NCBI GenBank assembly: GCA_026647215.1
Contig: JAPKHC010000006.1
Coordinates: forward strand, 62,001-126,000
Direction: 5' to 3'
DNA length: 64,000 bases
Origin: F1-120-MAGs118 sp013360535
GTDB lineage: Bacteria > Planctomycetota > UBA1135 > GCA-002686595
Below are positions 1 to 7,549 of this stretch, in pieces (position 1 is the first letter of the stretch; every line of letters starts with the position of its first letter). A model generated the notes under the pieces. The model saw only the letters and a list, made by a program, of their open reading frames with translations, had not been told where the DNA came from and made no database searches. A program made the position numbers and the translations under genes.

Positions 1-510
1 GCGCGTTTCAACCTCGAGACCACCACCGACGAGTCGAGCCACCAGGACTTCAAGGGCCTGCCCTCGCCCGCCGCCGCCGGAGCCGTCGTCTCGACCCTGC
101 TCCTGTACCTGATCCTGCGCCGCCCCCAGCTCGAGCTCGACGCCATCGGCCCGACGCCCGTCGGCCAGCTCTTCCAGCTCCTGCCCGGCCTGCACGTCGA
201 CCAGATGCCCTGGTGGATCCTGCCCCTGATCGCCTGCCTCCTGCCGCTCTACGGCGCCCTGATGGTGAGCCGCGTCCGCTACGTCCACGCCGTCTCGTTC
301 CTCACCCGCCGTGGCTCCTTCTTCCTGCTCGTCAACCTCGTCTTCGCCGCCTTCCTCCTCTTCGCGGCCCCGATCCCGGTCCTGTTCCTCGTCTTCCAGG
401 GCTTCGCCCTCCTCGGCCTCGTCCTCGCCCTCTTCCGCAAGTCGCGCCCCGAGCCCGACGACCCCGCCGGCCCCGAAGACGAACTCTTCGCCCACGGCGG
501 CCGCGACTAG
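1..510 (+). CDS. pssA: CDP-diacylglycerol-serine O-phosphatidyltransferase, C-terminal part
   Basis: The frame is open from base 1, so the gene starts upstream of the window; 169 residues are visible. It begins ARFN and continues to FKGLPSPAAAG, the stretch that follows the catalytic aspartates in CDP-alcohol phosphatidyltransferases of the PssA type. At least three hydrophobic helices follow, then an acidic tail ending in HGGRD. The enzyme makes phosphatidylserine from CDP-diacylglycerol and serine in the inner membrane. The DGxxAR motif itself lies outside the window. Codons are extremely C-rich at the third position, like the first part of folK 68 bases downstream. The PssA assignment rests on the GLPSPAAAG signature and is fairly secure. 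Confidence 0.82.
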   Translation, partial: ARFNLETTTDESSHQDFKGLPSPAAAGAVVSTLLLYLILRRPQLELDAIGPTPVGQLFQLLPGLHVDQMPWWILPLIACLLPLYGALMVSRVRYVHAVSFLTRRGSFFLLVNLVFAAFLLFAAPIPVLFLVFQGFALLGLVLALFRKSRPEPDDPAGPEDELFAHGGRD

Positions 511-578
511 CCCCTCCCGTTCTTCCTCGGGTCTCGTCCGCCGTGCCCCCCGACCTCCCTCGCCGTCCCGCCCCGCCG

Positions 579-1142
579 ATGGGGGAGAGCGCCGTGCCGC
601 GCGCCCCGGACTCCGCTCCCGCTCATCCGGCGCCGCTTGGCTCCCCAGCTCCCGCCGCTCTCGCCTCCTTCGCCTCGCTCGGCCTCCCCGAGCCCACGCG
701 CACCGTCCCGTCGAGCTTCGTCCCGCCCGGCCCCGTCCACGCCTACATCGCGCTCGGCTCCAACCTCGGCCCGCGCGACGCCAACCTGCGCTTCGCCCTC
801 GAGTCCCTGGCCGCCACCCCCGGCGTCCGCGTCCTGCGCGTCTCCTCCTTCCACGAGACCGCCCCCGTCGGCGGCCCCCCCGGCCAAGGCCCCTACCTCA
901 ACGCCGCCGCCCTCCTCGAGACCACCCTCTCGCCGCGCCAACTCCTCGAGCACCTCCTCGCCACCGAACTCCTCGCCGGCCGCACCCGCTCCGTCCCCAA
1001 CGCCCCCCGCACCCTCGACCTCGACCTCCTCCTCTACGCCGACCTCGCCATCTCCGAGCCCGACCTCCACGTGCCGCACCCGCGCATGTGGGGGCGAGGT
1101 TTCGTGGTGGGGCCGTTGGGGGAGCTTTTCTCACCCAACTGA
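579..1142 (+). CDS. folK: 2-amino-4-hydroxy-6-hydroxymethyldihydropteridine pyrophosphokinase (HPPK)
   Basis: About 187 residues. HPPK transfers pyrophosphate from ATP to the pterin in folate synthesis. Visible family signatures are YIALGSNLGPRDANL, the SSFHETAPVGGPPGQ segment, a GRTRS-type motif, APRTLDLDLLLYAD with its Mg-binding aspartates, and VPHPRM. An N-terminal extension of about 50 residues precedes the domain; the ATG at 579 is the first plausible start, but a later start is possible. The protein stops at FVVGPLGELFSPN, somewhat short of the usual C-terminus. Codon style also changes abruptly near base 1085, from C-ending to G-ending codons, just before the accessory island. panC, often close to folK in other genomes, lies 8 kb away beyond the island. 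The catalytic core looks complete. Confidence 0.85.
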   Translation: MGESAVPRAPDSAPAHPAPLGSPAPAALASFASLGLPEPTRTVPSSFVPPGPVHAYIALGSNLGPRDANLRFALESLAATPGVRVLRVSSFHETAPVGGPPGQGPYLNAAALLETTLSPRQLLEHLLATELLAGRTRSVPNAPRTLDLDLLLYADLAISEPDLHVPHPRMWGRGFVVGPLGELFSPN

Positions 1143-1259
1143 CATGATCAAGTTCTCGGTGAGACGAGGACGGGACAGCGTCCAAGGAATCAGCTTGACG
1201 AATCAGACGTGTCGACTTATCCAGACGCGTGCTGGATTGGAACCGTCACGGAATCCCTC

Positions 1260-3224
1260 ATGTCAGACCTTACTTGGCACTTTCCCGTCGTCCCTCCGTT
1301 CGTCACCCAAGGGACGGATGCAACGCAGTACAACTTCGCTAGGGAAGAGCGAGGTGCCACCGCAATTCTGGTTCGGGAGGTTCTGCAGAACGCCCTCGAT
1401 GCCCGAGATGACTCCAACGACGCAGGTGTCGAAGTCCGCATTGCCTTGGCGAAGCCCAAGAAGGAACCGGTAGAAGCTCTCAAGCTACTGAGCGCTCTCT
1501 TCTCGGACGAGTTTGTACGGCACCTATCCGCCGCGACGGGGTACGACGTATCCCGCAGTGAACTCGTCGAGAAGCCTGCACTTGTGATCGAGGACTTTGG
1601 CACTTCCGGTCTGTTGGGATCCTATGAAGATAGTGATTTGGACGGGCACCGCGAGAATTGGAACGCATTCTGGCTCAGAGAAGGCGAAGGAGCCAAACGA
1701 GGCGGCAGCAACGGAGGCGCAGGCCAAGGTAAGGTTTCTCTTTACAAAGCTGGGCTAAGTCGCATCGTCCTTGCCCTCACCGTACGCAGTCTGGACAAGA
1801 AGTCCTTGGTAATGGCGAAGGCCAATTTTCTTCGCGACTACCGAATAGCTGGTTCGAAGAAGCATGCGCGGTCTGCGTTTCTGACTACAAGCCGCGATTC
1901 TCCCCGTCCGTCGCTGAATGATGGTGTCGCAGTTGGCGTCAGGAGCTGTTTCTCGCTTTCCCGGCTGCCGGAGCAGCCAGGCCTTAGTGTTGTCATCCCA
2001 GCTGTTGGCGACTTCGATGAGAAGGAGGCGCTGATGGCGGTGCTACTGGAGTTCTACCCGGCGATATGTGCAGGGCAGCTTTCAGTGTCGGTTTGCAGTC
2101 ATCACGTTACGCGCGACAACGTGGAGTCTATCGCATCTTCCTGCTTGTCTGACGAAGAGGTCGTTCGGAGGAGTGCTCCGTTTACGTCCAAGTATCGAGA
2201 ATTCGTGCAAAAGTGCATGATGATGGGAGGCCGTCCGATTCAAGTTTCTGACAATTGGTTCGAGCTTCCGCCGGACTCTGGTGAGTTGTTTGGATCGGTC
2301 GGGCGGGAGGAGTTGGGCAATAGGCTCAGGGAAGGGGAGTGCCTCTCTCTGCGCGTGCCCATACGAGTTGGTCGGAAAGGTAAAGCTGCTGTGATCGCCC
2401 AGCTGCTCGTGCATGTTGCATTGTCCGCCGCGGGCGGAAGAGTTGAGGAGGCGGTGCTGCGAAAGTCGCTGCTAATTGGTGGGGAACAGCCGCTTTCGAA
2501 GTCTGGTCTTGCGCAGCCCATGATGTGCCTCGTGCAAGTCTCGGATCCCGACCTCTCCGATTTTCTGTTGAGCGCCGAGGAGCCATCTCACTTGCACTGG
2601 AACGGCGCGATCGCAAAAGAGAAGGGGCTGTACGTGAATGCGGAAAAGACACTTCGTGCTGTTCGTCAGGCTGCGCCGAGGTTGATCAAGTCTATTCTCG
2701 GTGCCGTATCGCAGCGCGATCCAGTTGCTCTTAACAGCTACTTTCCATCCACCAAGCCAGTTGAAGGCGTTGGCGGCAGTGAAGGTGGTTCTGGGGTTGG
2801 ACGCACAGGTCCGAACCCCGGCGGCGGCGGCAGCGGCGGCGGCGGCGGAACACATGAAAAGCGAGAGAAGCACTTCCGATTCGAGAACGGCGGCGGAGAG
2901 CTGGTCTTGGTTCCCGCCACAAAGTCCATTTTCGCGAAACTTTCTAAGCCCTGCAATGTTGAACTTCAGTGTGCCTATGAGTCGCCCTATGGAGATGCCT
3001 TCTCTGAGTTTGACCCGTTCGATTTTGACCTGAGGGATCAAGGTGATCACCCAATCTCCTTGTCTGGAGGGGAAGTCGTCGATGTTGGCGCGAACACACT
3101 TCGTGTCAAAGTGCAAGGTGATGACTTCAGGCTCAGCGTAGGCGGCTTCAGTCCCAACCTTAGGCTACGCGCTCGGCTCCGGTACGGCCTGCCGAGTGTT
3201 GAATCGAATGAGGACCCGCAGTGA
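1260..3224 (+). CDS. GHKL (MutL/MORC-like) ATPase of a restriction-type island
   Basis: About 654 residues. The N-terminal 200 residues carry GHKL ATPase signatures: an N-box LVREVLQNALDA near 37-48 (Glu40, Asn44), a G1-like box VIEDFGTSGL near 109-118, and a glycine-rich G2-like lid GGSNGGAGQGK near 148-158. A glycine-rich linker at about residues 503-530 joins a C-terminal domain I do not recognise. A GTG at 1209 would add 17 residues; the ATG at 1260 is preferred because the W-x-F-P-x-x-P-P start suits such proteins. The stop overlaps the next gene (GTGA). MutL/MORC-type ATPases beside Vsr endonucleases and C5 methylases have been described as predicted restriction systems (Iyer, Abhiman and Aravind 2008). 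The ATPase fold is secure; a defence role is inferred. Confidence 0.8.
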   Translation: MSDLTWHFPVVPPFVTQGTDATQYNFAREERGATAILVREVLQNALDARDDSNDAGVEVRIALAKPKKEPVEALKLLSALFSDEFVRHLSAATGYDVSRSELVEKPALVIEDFGTSGLLGSYEDSDLDGHRENWNAFWLREGEGAKRGGSNGGAGQGKVSLYKAGLSRIVLALTVRSLDKKSLVMAKANFLRDYRIAGSKKHARSAFLTTSRDSPRPSLNDGVAVGVRSCFSLSRLPEQPGLSVVIPAVGDFDEKEALMAVLLEFYPAICAGQLSVSVCSHHVTRDNVESIASSCLSDEEVVRRSAPFTSKYREFVQKCMMMGGRPIQVSDNWFELPPDSGELFGSVGREELGNRLREGECLSLRVPIRVGRKGKAAVIAQLLVHVALSAAGGRVEEAVLRKSLLIGGEQPLSKSGLAQPMMCLVQVSDPDLSDFLLSAEEPSHLHWNGAIAKEKGLYVNAEKTLRAVRQAAPRLIKSILGAVSQRDPVALNSYFPSTKPVEGVGGSEGGSGVGRTGPNPGGGGSGGGGGTHEKREKHFRFENGGGELVLVPATKSIFAKLSKPCNVELQCAYESPYGDAFSEFDPFDFDLRDQGDHPISLSGGEVVDVGANTLRVKVQGDDFRLSVGGFSPNLRLRARLRYGLPSVESNEDPQ

Positions 3225-3973
3225 ATTCTATCTTCGTTACGACGACTACCAACCCCACAGGCATCAGGGAGCTTCCTCGTAGTTCAGTCGAGGTTGAACT
3301 CGAGCGACGTCAGGGGTATTCGCTTGTTAGGCTGTCCCGGCTTTCAATCGCCGAGTACTCCCTGCCTCCAGAGTCTCAGCTGATTCTGATTGTGATGTCG
3401 CCTTCTGCCGTGGTTCGATTGCCGCTTGGCACCGTCTCGGCGCCATCGATGGAGCCCCAAAGGGTGGCGGAATCCGACTGCCATGGCGTTGTGCGATTTC
3501 GGCTATTGGTGCGTGCCCCAGACTCGCCGAGGTTGATCGCGAGCGCAGAGAAACTGACCCCATATGGCTTCAATCGGCTCGCAAGTCTGATCCCAATCGA
3601 GTCGACGCCGCTGAAGCAGCTTGTCTGGAGATTGGAGTTTGAGGAGGCGGATGGAGACAGGCCAGTGCTTCTTTGTAATATTGAAGTTTACCCTACACCG
3701 GAGTCGGCAGTGCGGGATCCCATTTTTTGCTCCCTTGTGTTGCCCGAGGTGTTGAGGCAGGTTCTGGTTCGACTTCTGCAGATTCGAGAGTCTGCCAAAA
3801 TTGATCCCGATCACGAATACTGGAGCGATGTTTGTGCTTGGCTGAAGTCGGCGTTTTTCGAGGAAGTCCCGGAGAGGTACGACTCGGGATGGATTGACAG
3901 GGTGGTGCAGGAGTTCTGTAGGTCCCATGAATTTGTCGATAAGGTCGGCAAGGCTGTAAGGGGGACGCCGTGA
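3221..3973 (+). CDS. Unknown island protein between the GHKL ATPase and a second unknown
   Basis: 250 residues, not recognised. The GTG start overlaps the TGA stop of the ATPase gene (GTGA), so the two are probably translationally coupled, and its own stop overlaps the next start in the same way. The first ~150 residues look beta-rich; the last ~80 look helical, with an acidic and aromatic stretch around DHEYWSDVCAWLKSAFF. No signal peptide, membrane segment, or obvious metal or nuclease motif is visible. Its fixed place between the ATPase and the Vsr gene suggests it is a partner of the ATPase, perhaps in substrate recognition. That role is inferred from position only. Confidence 0.7.
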   Translation: MNSIFVTTTTNPTGIRELPRSSVEVELERRQGYSLVRLSRLSIAEYSLPPESQLILIVMSPSAVVRLPLGTVSAPSMEPQRVAESDCHGVVRFRLLVRAPDSPRLIASAEKLTPYGFNRLASLIPIESTPLKQLVWRLEFEEADGDRPVLLCNIEVYPTPESAVRDPIFCSLVLPEVLRQVLVRLLQIRESAKIDPDHEYWSDVCAWLKSAFFEEVPERYDSGWIDRVVQEFCRSHEFVDKVGKAVRGTP

Positions 3974-4698
3974 AACGATCAATTCGAAGGCTGAATTCAA
4001 ATGGGCTTGACGCTTTCCGGGCGCACGTGAACCTCAAGCGCACCGATCCGTTGGACGACGTTATTCTGAATTCGGACGAATTCTCGGAGCCGCTTCCTGG
4101 GCATGATATCGAGGTGGCGGAATACGCGAGTCGCTACGACTTCGGGTCTGCCTTGGTTTCGGCGTTCGTTTCGGCGCCGATTCATCGCGTGCTGGACGAG
4201 TCGTTTGACGATGTTTGGAACTGGATTGCGGCGGTATTCTATCCGCAGCTCACCCGTCGCAAGGTGAACCGGGTCGAGCACTATATCGTAACTCGGCGTG
4301 GCGAAACTTCTAATCTTGCGTACAGGCATTCCGCTCGAACGGCGTTCGAGTTGGTCAGAATTCACGGAGAGGCCGCAAGAATCTGCCTCTTCCAGCCTAT
4401 GCATCGACACGGGCAGCTGCTTGAGAGTATGGCCGCATCTCGATCGATCAGAACAAACCGGACATTGTTCGCCGTCGCCTCAAGGCTGTACTTGGTTGAC
4501 GGCCGAGCCAAGAGTGGTTTCGGAAGTAAGCCAGTCAAAGCGAAGGCTCGAAAACCCGGCGACATGACTGGACGTGGATCTGTTCGCCGATTGCCTATGG
4601 CCCTCCGGCGCCTCGACCTAACCTACGATGTCGGATCGCTTACTGCGGAAGATGCGACTCCTCTGCTTCCGAGGGAATTCGATCGTTGGACGAAGTAG
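3970..4698 (+). CDS. Unknown island protein, possibly DUF6339-like
   Basis: 242 residues. The GTG start overlaps the previous stop by one codon step (GTGA), and the 3' end overlaps the vsr start by 13 bases. The middle contains DDVWNWIAAVFYPQL followed about 35 residues later by a YRH motif. From memory this resembles DUF6339-type proteins found beside restriction genes, but I cannot verify it. The C-terminal third is basic (KPVKAKARKPGD), which would suit nucleic-acid contact. No membrane segment or signal peptide is seen. The four-gene overlapping layout argues that the ATPase, both unknowns and Vsr are made together as one system. Confidence 0.7.
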   Translation: MKRSIRRLNSNGLDAFRAHVNLKRTDPLDDVILNSDEFSEPLPGHDIEVAEYASRYDFGSALVSAFVSAPIHRVLDESFDDVWNWIAAVFYPQLTRRKVNRVEHYIVTRRGETSNLAYRHSARTAFELVRIHGEAARICLFQPMHRHGQLLESMAASRSIRTNRTLFAVASRLYLVDGRAKSGFGSKPVKAKARKPGDMTGRGSVRRLPMALRRLDLTYDVGSLTAEDATPLLPREFDRWTK

Positions 4699-4983
4699 CG
4701 CAGACTCCGAAGCACGATTCCGGTGAGGCTCGCCGAGGAATTCGTCACTTGCGAGTAACCCGAACCGAGGGATCACTCCCGGAGTTGCGGGTCCGAGCCT
4801 CGCTGATGGGCGCTGGCTACACGTTTTCGATCAATGTGCGGCGACTTTCTGGACGTCCGGATGTGGTGCTGCCCACGCTCAACACTGTCGTAATGGTCCA
4901 TGGATGCTTCTGGCATCGGCATGCGAGGTGCCGGTTCGCGGCGGTTCCGGCGACGAGGGTCGAGTTCTGGAGGGAGAAGTTCC
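4686..4983 (+). pseudogene. vsr: Vsr-type DNA mismatch endonuclease, 5' part, interrupted by an IS66 element
   Basis: Reading from a TTG start at 4686, this encodes the first ~99 residues of a very-short-patch-repair endonuclease. Family landmarks are GSLPELRVR (Glu33), GRPDVVLP (Asp59), VHGCFWHRH (His72, His77, His79) and PATRVEFWREKF. The frame then runs into the insertion element and stops at 5099, giving a 137-residue hybrid that lacks the second half of the fold, including the conserved RDRR aspartate. The missing half lies intact at 7383-7549. Removing the element and one target duplication rejoins the two parts exactly in frame. Vsr nicks 5' of T in T:G mismatches left by deamination of 5-methylcytosine; relatives in restriction islands may act as restriction nucleases. 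Confidence 0.88.
4976..4983. repeat. Left 8-bp target-site duplication of the IS66 insertion
   Basis: GAAGTTCC directly precedes the left inverted repeat and is repeated exactly at 7375-7382. Eight bases is the usual duplication length for the IS66 family. The sequence belongs to the vsr reading frame. Confidence 0.92.
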
Positions 4984-5004
4984 GTAACCGTTCGCCGAAC
5001 CCCA
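4984..5004. repeat. Left terminal inverted repeat of the IS66 element
   Basis: About 21 bases starting GTAACCGTTCG, matching the reverse complement of 7354-7374 at 19 of 21 positions. The GTAA tip is typical of IS66 ends. Confidence 0.88.
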
Positions 5005-5041
5005 TCTTCCCGCGCCCGGAATCGGCGGCAGCCTGTGCGGG

Positions 5042-5368
5042 ATGGAACGACGTCGAGAGATGGGGCGGTGGCTGGCGCTGCGGGAGCGTGAAGGGCTGAC
5101 GTTTCGGGCGCTCTCGGAGCGCAGTGGGATCCCGGTCGGGACGTTGGCGTGGTGGGGGTGGCGCGCGCGGAAGGAGCAGAGCTCTGCGGCAGGATCGCAA
5201 CGCTTCGTCGAAGTCGGAGTAGTCGACGAGTCGCGACCTGGCGTAATCGCGACGGCGAGCGACGAGGAGATCGAGCTCGTGATCGACGAGCGGGTGCGTG
5301 TGCGCGTCGGCAGCGCTGCGGACGTCGATCGCGTCGCGAAGCTGGTGCAGGCGCTGCTTTCATGCTGA
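5042..5368 (+). CDS. tnpA: IS66 accessory protein TnpA
   Basis: 108 residues. This is the first small gene of an IS66 element. A helix-turn-helix-like N-terminus (REGLTFRALSERSGIPVGTLAWW) resembles a DNA-binding IS66 OrfA. The C-terminal half ends in a VDRVAKLVQALL helix typical of the family. The stop overlaps the tnpB start in ATGCTGA, so translation is probably coupled. All three IS66 proteins are usually needed for efficient transposition; the exact job of TnpA is not settled. Confidence 0.85.
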   Translation: MERRREMGRWLALREREGLTFRALSERSGIPVGTLAWWGWRARKEQSSAAGSQRFVEVGVVDESRPGVIATASDEEIELVIDERVRVRVGSAADVDRVAKLVQALLSC

Positions 5369-5757
5369 GCCTTTCGCCGCGCGTGCGGATCTTCGCTGCC
5401 GTCGAGCCGGTCGACTTCCGCAAGGGATTCGACCGCTTGGTGCAGGTCGTGCGCGACGAGTTTGGCGAGGATCCGTTCGCGGGCGATCTCTTCTGCTTCT
5501 TCAACCGTCGTCGCGACCGCGTGAAGGTGCTCGTGTGGGACCGCAACGGCTTCTGGCTGCACTGCAAGCGGCTCGAGCGCGGCACGTTCGAGCGTCTCGT
5601 CGGTCGCGGCGCGAAGGTCGAGATCGAGCGTGCGCAGATGTCGATGCTGCTCGAGGGGATCGACACGAAATCCACCAGATTTCGCCGTCACTTTTCTCGC
5701 GACGTGCGTATCTGTGTGCGTGACACCGATCGTGAAAGAGAACGAGCTTCCCAATGA
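5362..5757 (+). CDS. tnpB: IS66 accessory protein TnpB (IS66 Orf2)
   Basis: 131 residues from the ATG at 5362, which overlaps the tnpA stop. Family landmarks are VEPVDFRKGFDRL near the start, DPFAGDLFCFFNRRRDRVKVLVWDRNGFWL in the middle, and KRLERGTF. This is the compact IS66_Orf2 domain, an accessory factor for transposition with no known enzymatic activity. The normal domain ends before residue 115; the basic tail past RHFS may be read-through in the region overlapping the start of tnpC. Confidence 0.88.
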   Translation: MLSLSPRVRIFAAVEPVDFRKGFDRLVQVVRDEFGEDPFAGDLFCFFNRRRDRVKVLVWDRNGFWLHCKRLERGTFERLVGRGAKVEIERAQMSMLLEGIDTKSTRFRRHFSRDVRICVRDTDRERERASQ

Positions 5758-7309
5758 TCTCGAGGCGCTGAAGGCGCTGCTCGCGGAACAGCAAGAGCTG
5801 CTTGCGAAGCGCGATGCGCGCATCCGCCAGCTCGAGCTCGAGAACCGCATCCTGCGTACGGAGCGCTTCGCTCCCAAGAGCGAGCGCCGCCCGTCGGATG
5901 GCTTCGTGCTCGACGCGAAGCAGCAGCACCTGCTCTTCACCGAGCTGATCGAGGCGGCCGAGCGCGTGGCCGACGAGAAGCGGGTCGAAGGCCAGGTCGA
6001 GAAGGTGACGCTCGGCACCAAGGCCGTGCCGCGCCGTCGCAAGCACTTCCCGCCGCACTTGCCCGTGTATCGCACGAGCTACGAGCTGCCCGCCGAACAG
6101 CGCGGCTGCGCCTGCGGCGCGACGATGGAGAAGATCGGCGACGAGGTGACGAAGGAACTCGAGCGCCTCGAGCTCTCCGTCGTGCACGAGATCGCGCGCG
6201 CGAAGTACGCCTGCAAGGCGTGCGCGTGCGGCGTGAAGCTGACGCCGGGCCCCGATCGCGTGATCGACAAGGGCATCCTCGGTACTGGCTTCCTCGCGCA
6301 CGTGCTGGTCGAGCGCTTCGGCCACCACATGCCCTACAACCGCCTCGAGTCGAAGTACGCGAGCGAGGGCTTCGAGCTCTCCCGCTCCGTCCTGTGCGAG
6401 AGCGCGAACACGTGCGGCGAACTGCTCGAGCCGATCGCGGAGCAGGTGCGCAAGGACGCGCTGGCCACGGGCATCCTGCAGACCGACGACACGCCGGTCA
6501 CGATCCAGGAAGACAGCCACCAGCACTCGCGACAAGGTCGCGTGTGGGTCTATCGCGGCCTCGGTGGGCAGGTCTTCTTCGACATGACGGAATCGCGCGG
6601 TCGCGACGGCCCGAGCGCGGTGCTCGAGGGCTTCACCGGCTACCTGCAGGCCGACGCCTACCCGGGCTACGACGCTTTCTTCCGCGATGGTCGCGTGCTC
6701 GAAGTGGGCTGCTGGGCCCACGCGAGGCGCTATTTCGTGAAGGCCGAAGAGCAGGAACCGCAGCTTGCGAAGGACGCGATCGACCGCATCCGCGAGCTCT
6801 ACGCGATCGAGCGCGCGGCGAAGGAACGCTCGCTTGCGCCGGACGCGGTGCGCGAGCTGCGTCGCACCGAGGCGCTGCCGCGCCTCGCGGCCCTGCGCGA
6901 CTGGATGACGGTCATCCGCACCCAGGTGCTCGACAAGGGCGCGCTGGCCAAGGCCATCGACTACGCGCTCTCGAACTGGGCCGCGCTCTGCCGCTACTGC
7001 GACGACGGCCGCCTTGAGATCGACAACAACGGCTCCGAGCGCTCGCTGCGCACCGTCGCCGTCGGCCGCAAGAACTGGATCTTCTTCGGCAACGAACGCG
7101 GCGGCCGCACTGCCGCGGTCATCTACTCGCTGATCGCGACGTGCAAGGAACACGACGTCGACCCGCGCACCTACCTGCGCGACGTGCTCCTGCGCATCAG
7201 CAAGGTCTCCGACGTGCGCGAGCTCACGCCCTACGGGTGGAAGGCCAAGTGGGCTCCGGTAGTCCAAGCCCACCGCGCGAGCATCGTCGAACGATTGCTG
7301 GCGAAGTAG
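5732..7309 (+). CDS. tnpC: IS66 DDE transposase TnpC
   Basis: About 525 residues from the GTG at 5732; a GTG at 5720 would add four. Both starts lie inside the end of tnpB. Domains in order: a leucine-rich coiled-coil N-terminus (LAEQQELLAKRDARIRQLE), a zinc-binding segment with CACG and CKACACG cysteines, then the DDE core. Core landmarks are LQTDDTPVTI, LQADAYPGYDAF, CWAHARRYF and the IDNNGSERSLR block with the catalytic Glu. The C-terminal GRKNWIFFGNERGG and LIATCKEHDVDP segments are also standard for IS66. Nothing suggests inactivation. Confidence 0.93.
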   Translation: MKENELPNDLEALKALLAEQQELLAKRDARIRQLELENRILRTERFAPKSERRPSDGFVLDAKQQHLLFTELIEAAERVADEKRVEGQVEKVTLGTKAVPRRRKHFPPHLPVYRTSYELPAEQRGCACGATMEKIGDEVTKELERLELSVVHEIARAKYACKACACGVKLTPGPDRVIDKGILGTGFLAHVLVERFGHHMPYNRLESKYASEGFELSRSVLCESANTCGELLEPIAEQVRKDALATGILQTDDTPVTIQEDSHQHSRQGRVWVYRGLGGQVFFDMTESRGRDGPSAVLEGFTGYLQADAYPGYDAFFRDGRVLEVGCWAHARRYFVKAEEQEPQLAKDAIDRIRELYAIERAAKERSLAPDAVRELRRTEALPRLAALRDWMTVIRTQVLDKGALAKAIDYALSNWAALCRYCDDGRLEIDNNGSERSLRTVAVGRKNWIFFGNERGGRTAAVIYSLIATCKEHDVDPRTYLRDVLLRISKVSDVRELTPYGWKAKWAPVVQAHRASIVERLLAK

Positions 7310-7353
7310 CCCGACCTCCGCGGTCAGGCGGCCGCGTCAAGAGCCTCGCGGGG

Positions 7354-7374
7354 TGGGGATCGCCGAACGGTTAC
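7354..7374. repeat. Right terminal inverted repeat of the IS66 element
   Basis: Ends in CGAACGGTTAC, the reverse complement of the left tip GTAACCGTTCG, and is followed directly by the second copy of GAAGTTCC. Confidence 0.88.
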
Positions 7375-7382
7375 GAAGTTCC
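7375..7382. repeat. Right 8-bp target-site duplication
   Basis: GAAGTTCC, identical to 4976-4983. Collapsing the two copies restores the vsr reading frame across the junction. Confidence 0.92.
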
Positions 7383-7549
7383 GCAAGAACAAGGCCCGGG
7401 ATAGGCGGGTTCAGAAGGAACTCGAGGCGCTCGGCTGGCGCGTGATCACGGTCTGGGAGTGCGAGACGAAGCGGGACGGTCTGACCGAGTTGCTCGTGCA
7501 GCGGCTCGGGGGGAAGGCCAAGCCGAAGGTCAAGGCGCGACGGCGCTGA
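7375..7549 (+). pseudogene. vsr: Vsr-type endonuclease, 3' part
   Basis: In the frame continuing from the 5' fragment this reads KFRKNKARDRRVQKELEALG, then GWRVITVWECETKRDGL and a basic tail ending KARRR at a TGA (7547-7549). ARDRR, GWRV and VWECE are the standard second half of Vsr; the RDRR aspartate is part of the active site. No start codon or ribosome site precedes it, so it is probably not translated alone. Its last 20 bases overlap the 3' end of the methyltransferase gene on the other strand. The whole gene without the element would encode about 155 residues. Confidence 0.88.

Larger units (their letters stand above)
4984..7374 (+). mobile_element. IS66-family insertion sequence, 2391 bp, complete
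   Basis: The element has the three-gene IS66 layout (tnpA, tnpB, tnpC). It is bounded by imperfect inverted repeats beginning GTAACCGTTCG and flanked by 8-bp direct repeats GAAGTTCC. All three genes are open, so it looks intact and recently inserted. It interrupts the vsr gene of the island. Its GC content and codon use are higher than those of the surrounding island genes and resemble the host genome. Confidence 0.93.

Noticed and set aside
5501..7273. 590-residue minus-strand frame across the transposase gene
   Set aside because: Antisense of tnpC; its sequence has no family features and the IS66 layout explains the region.
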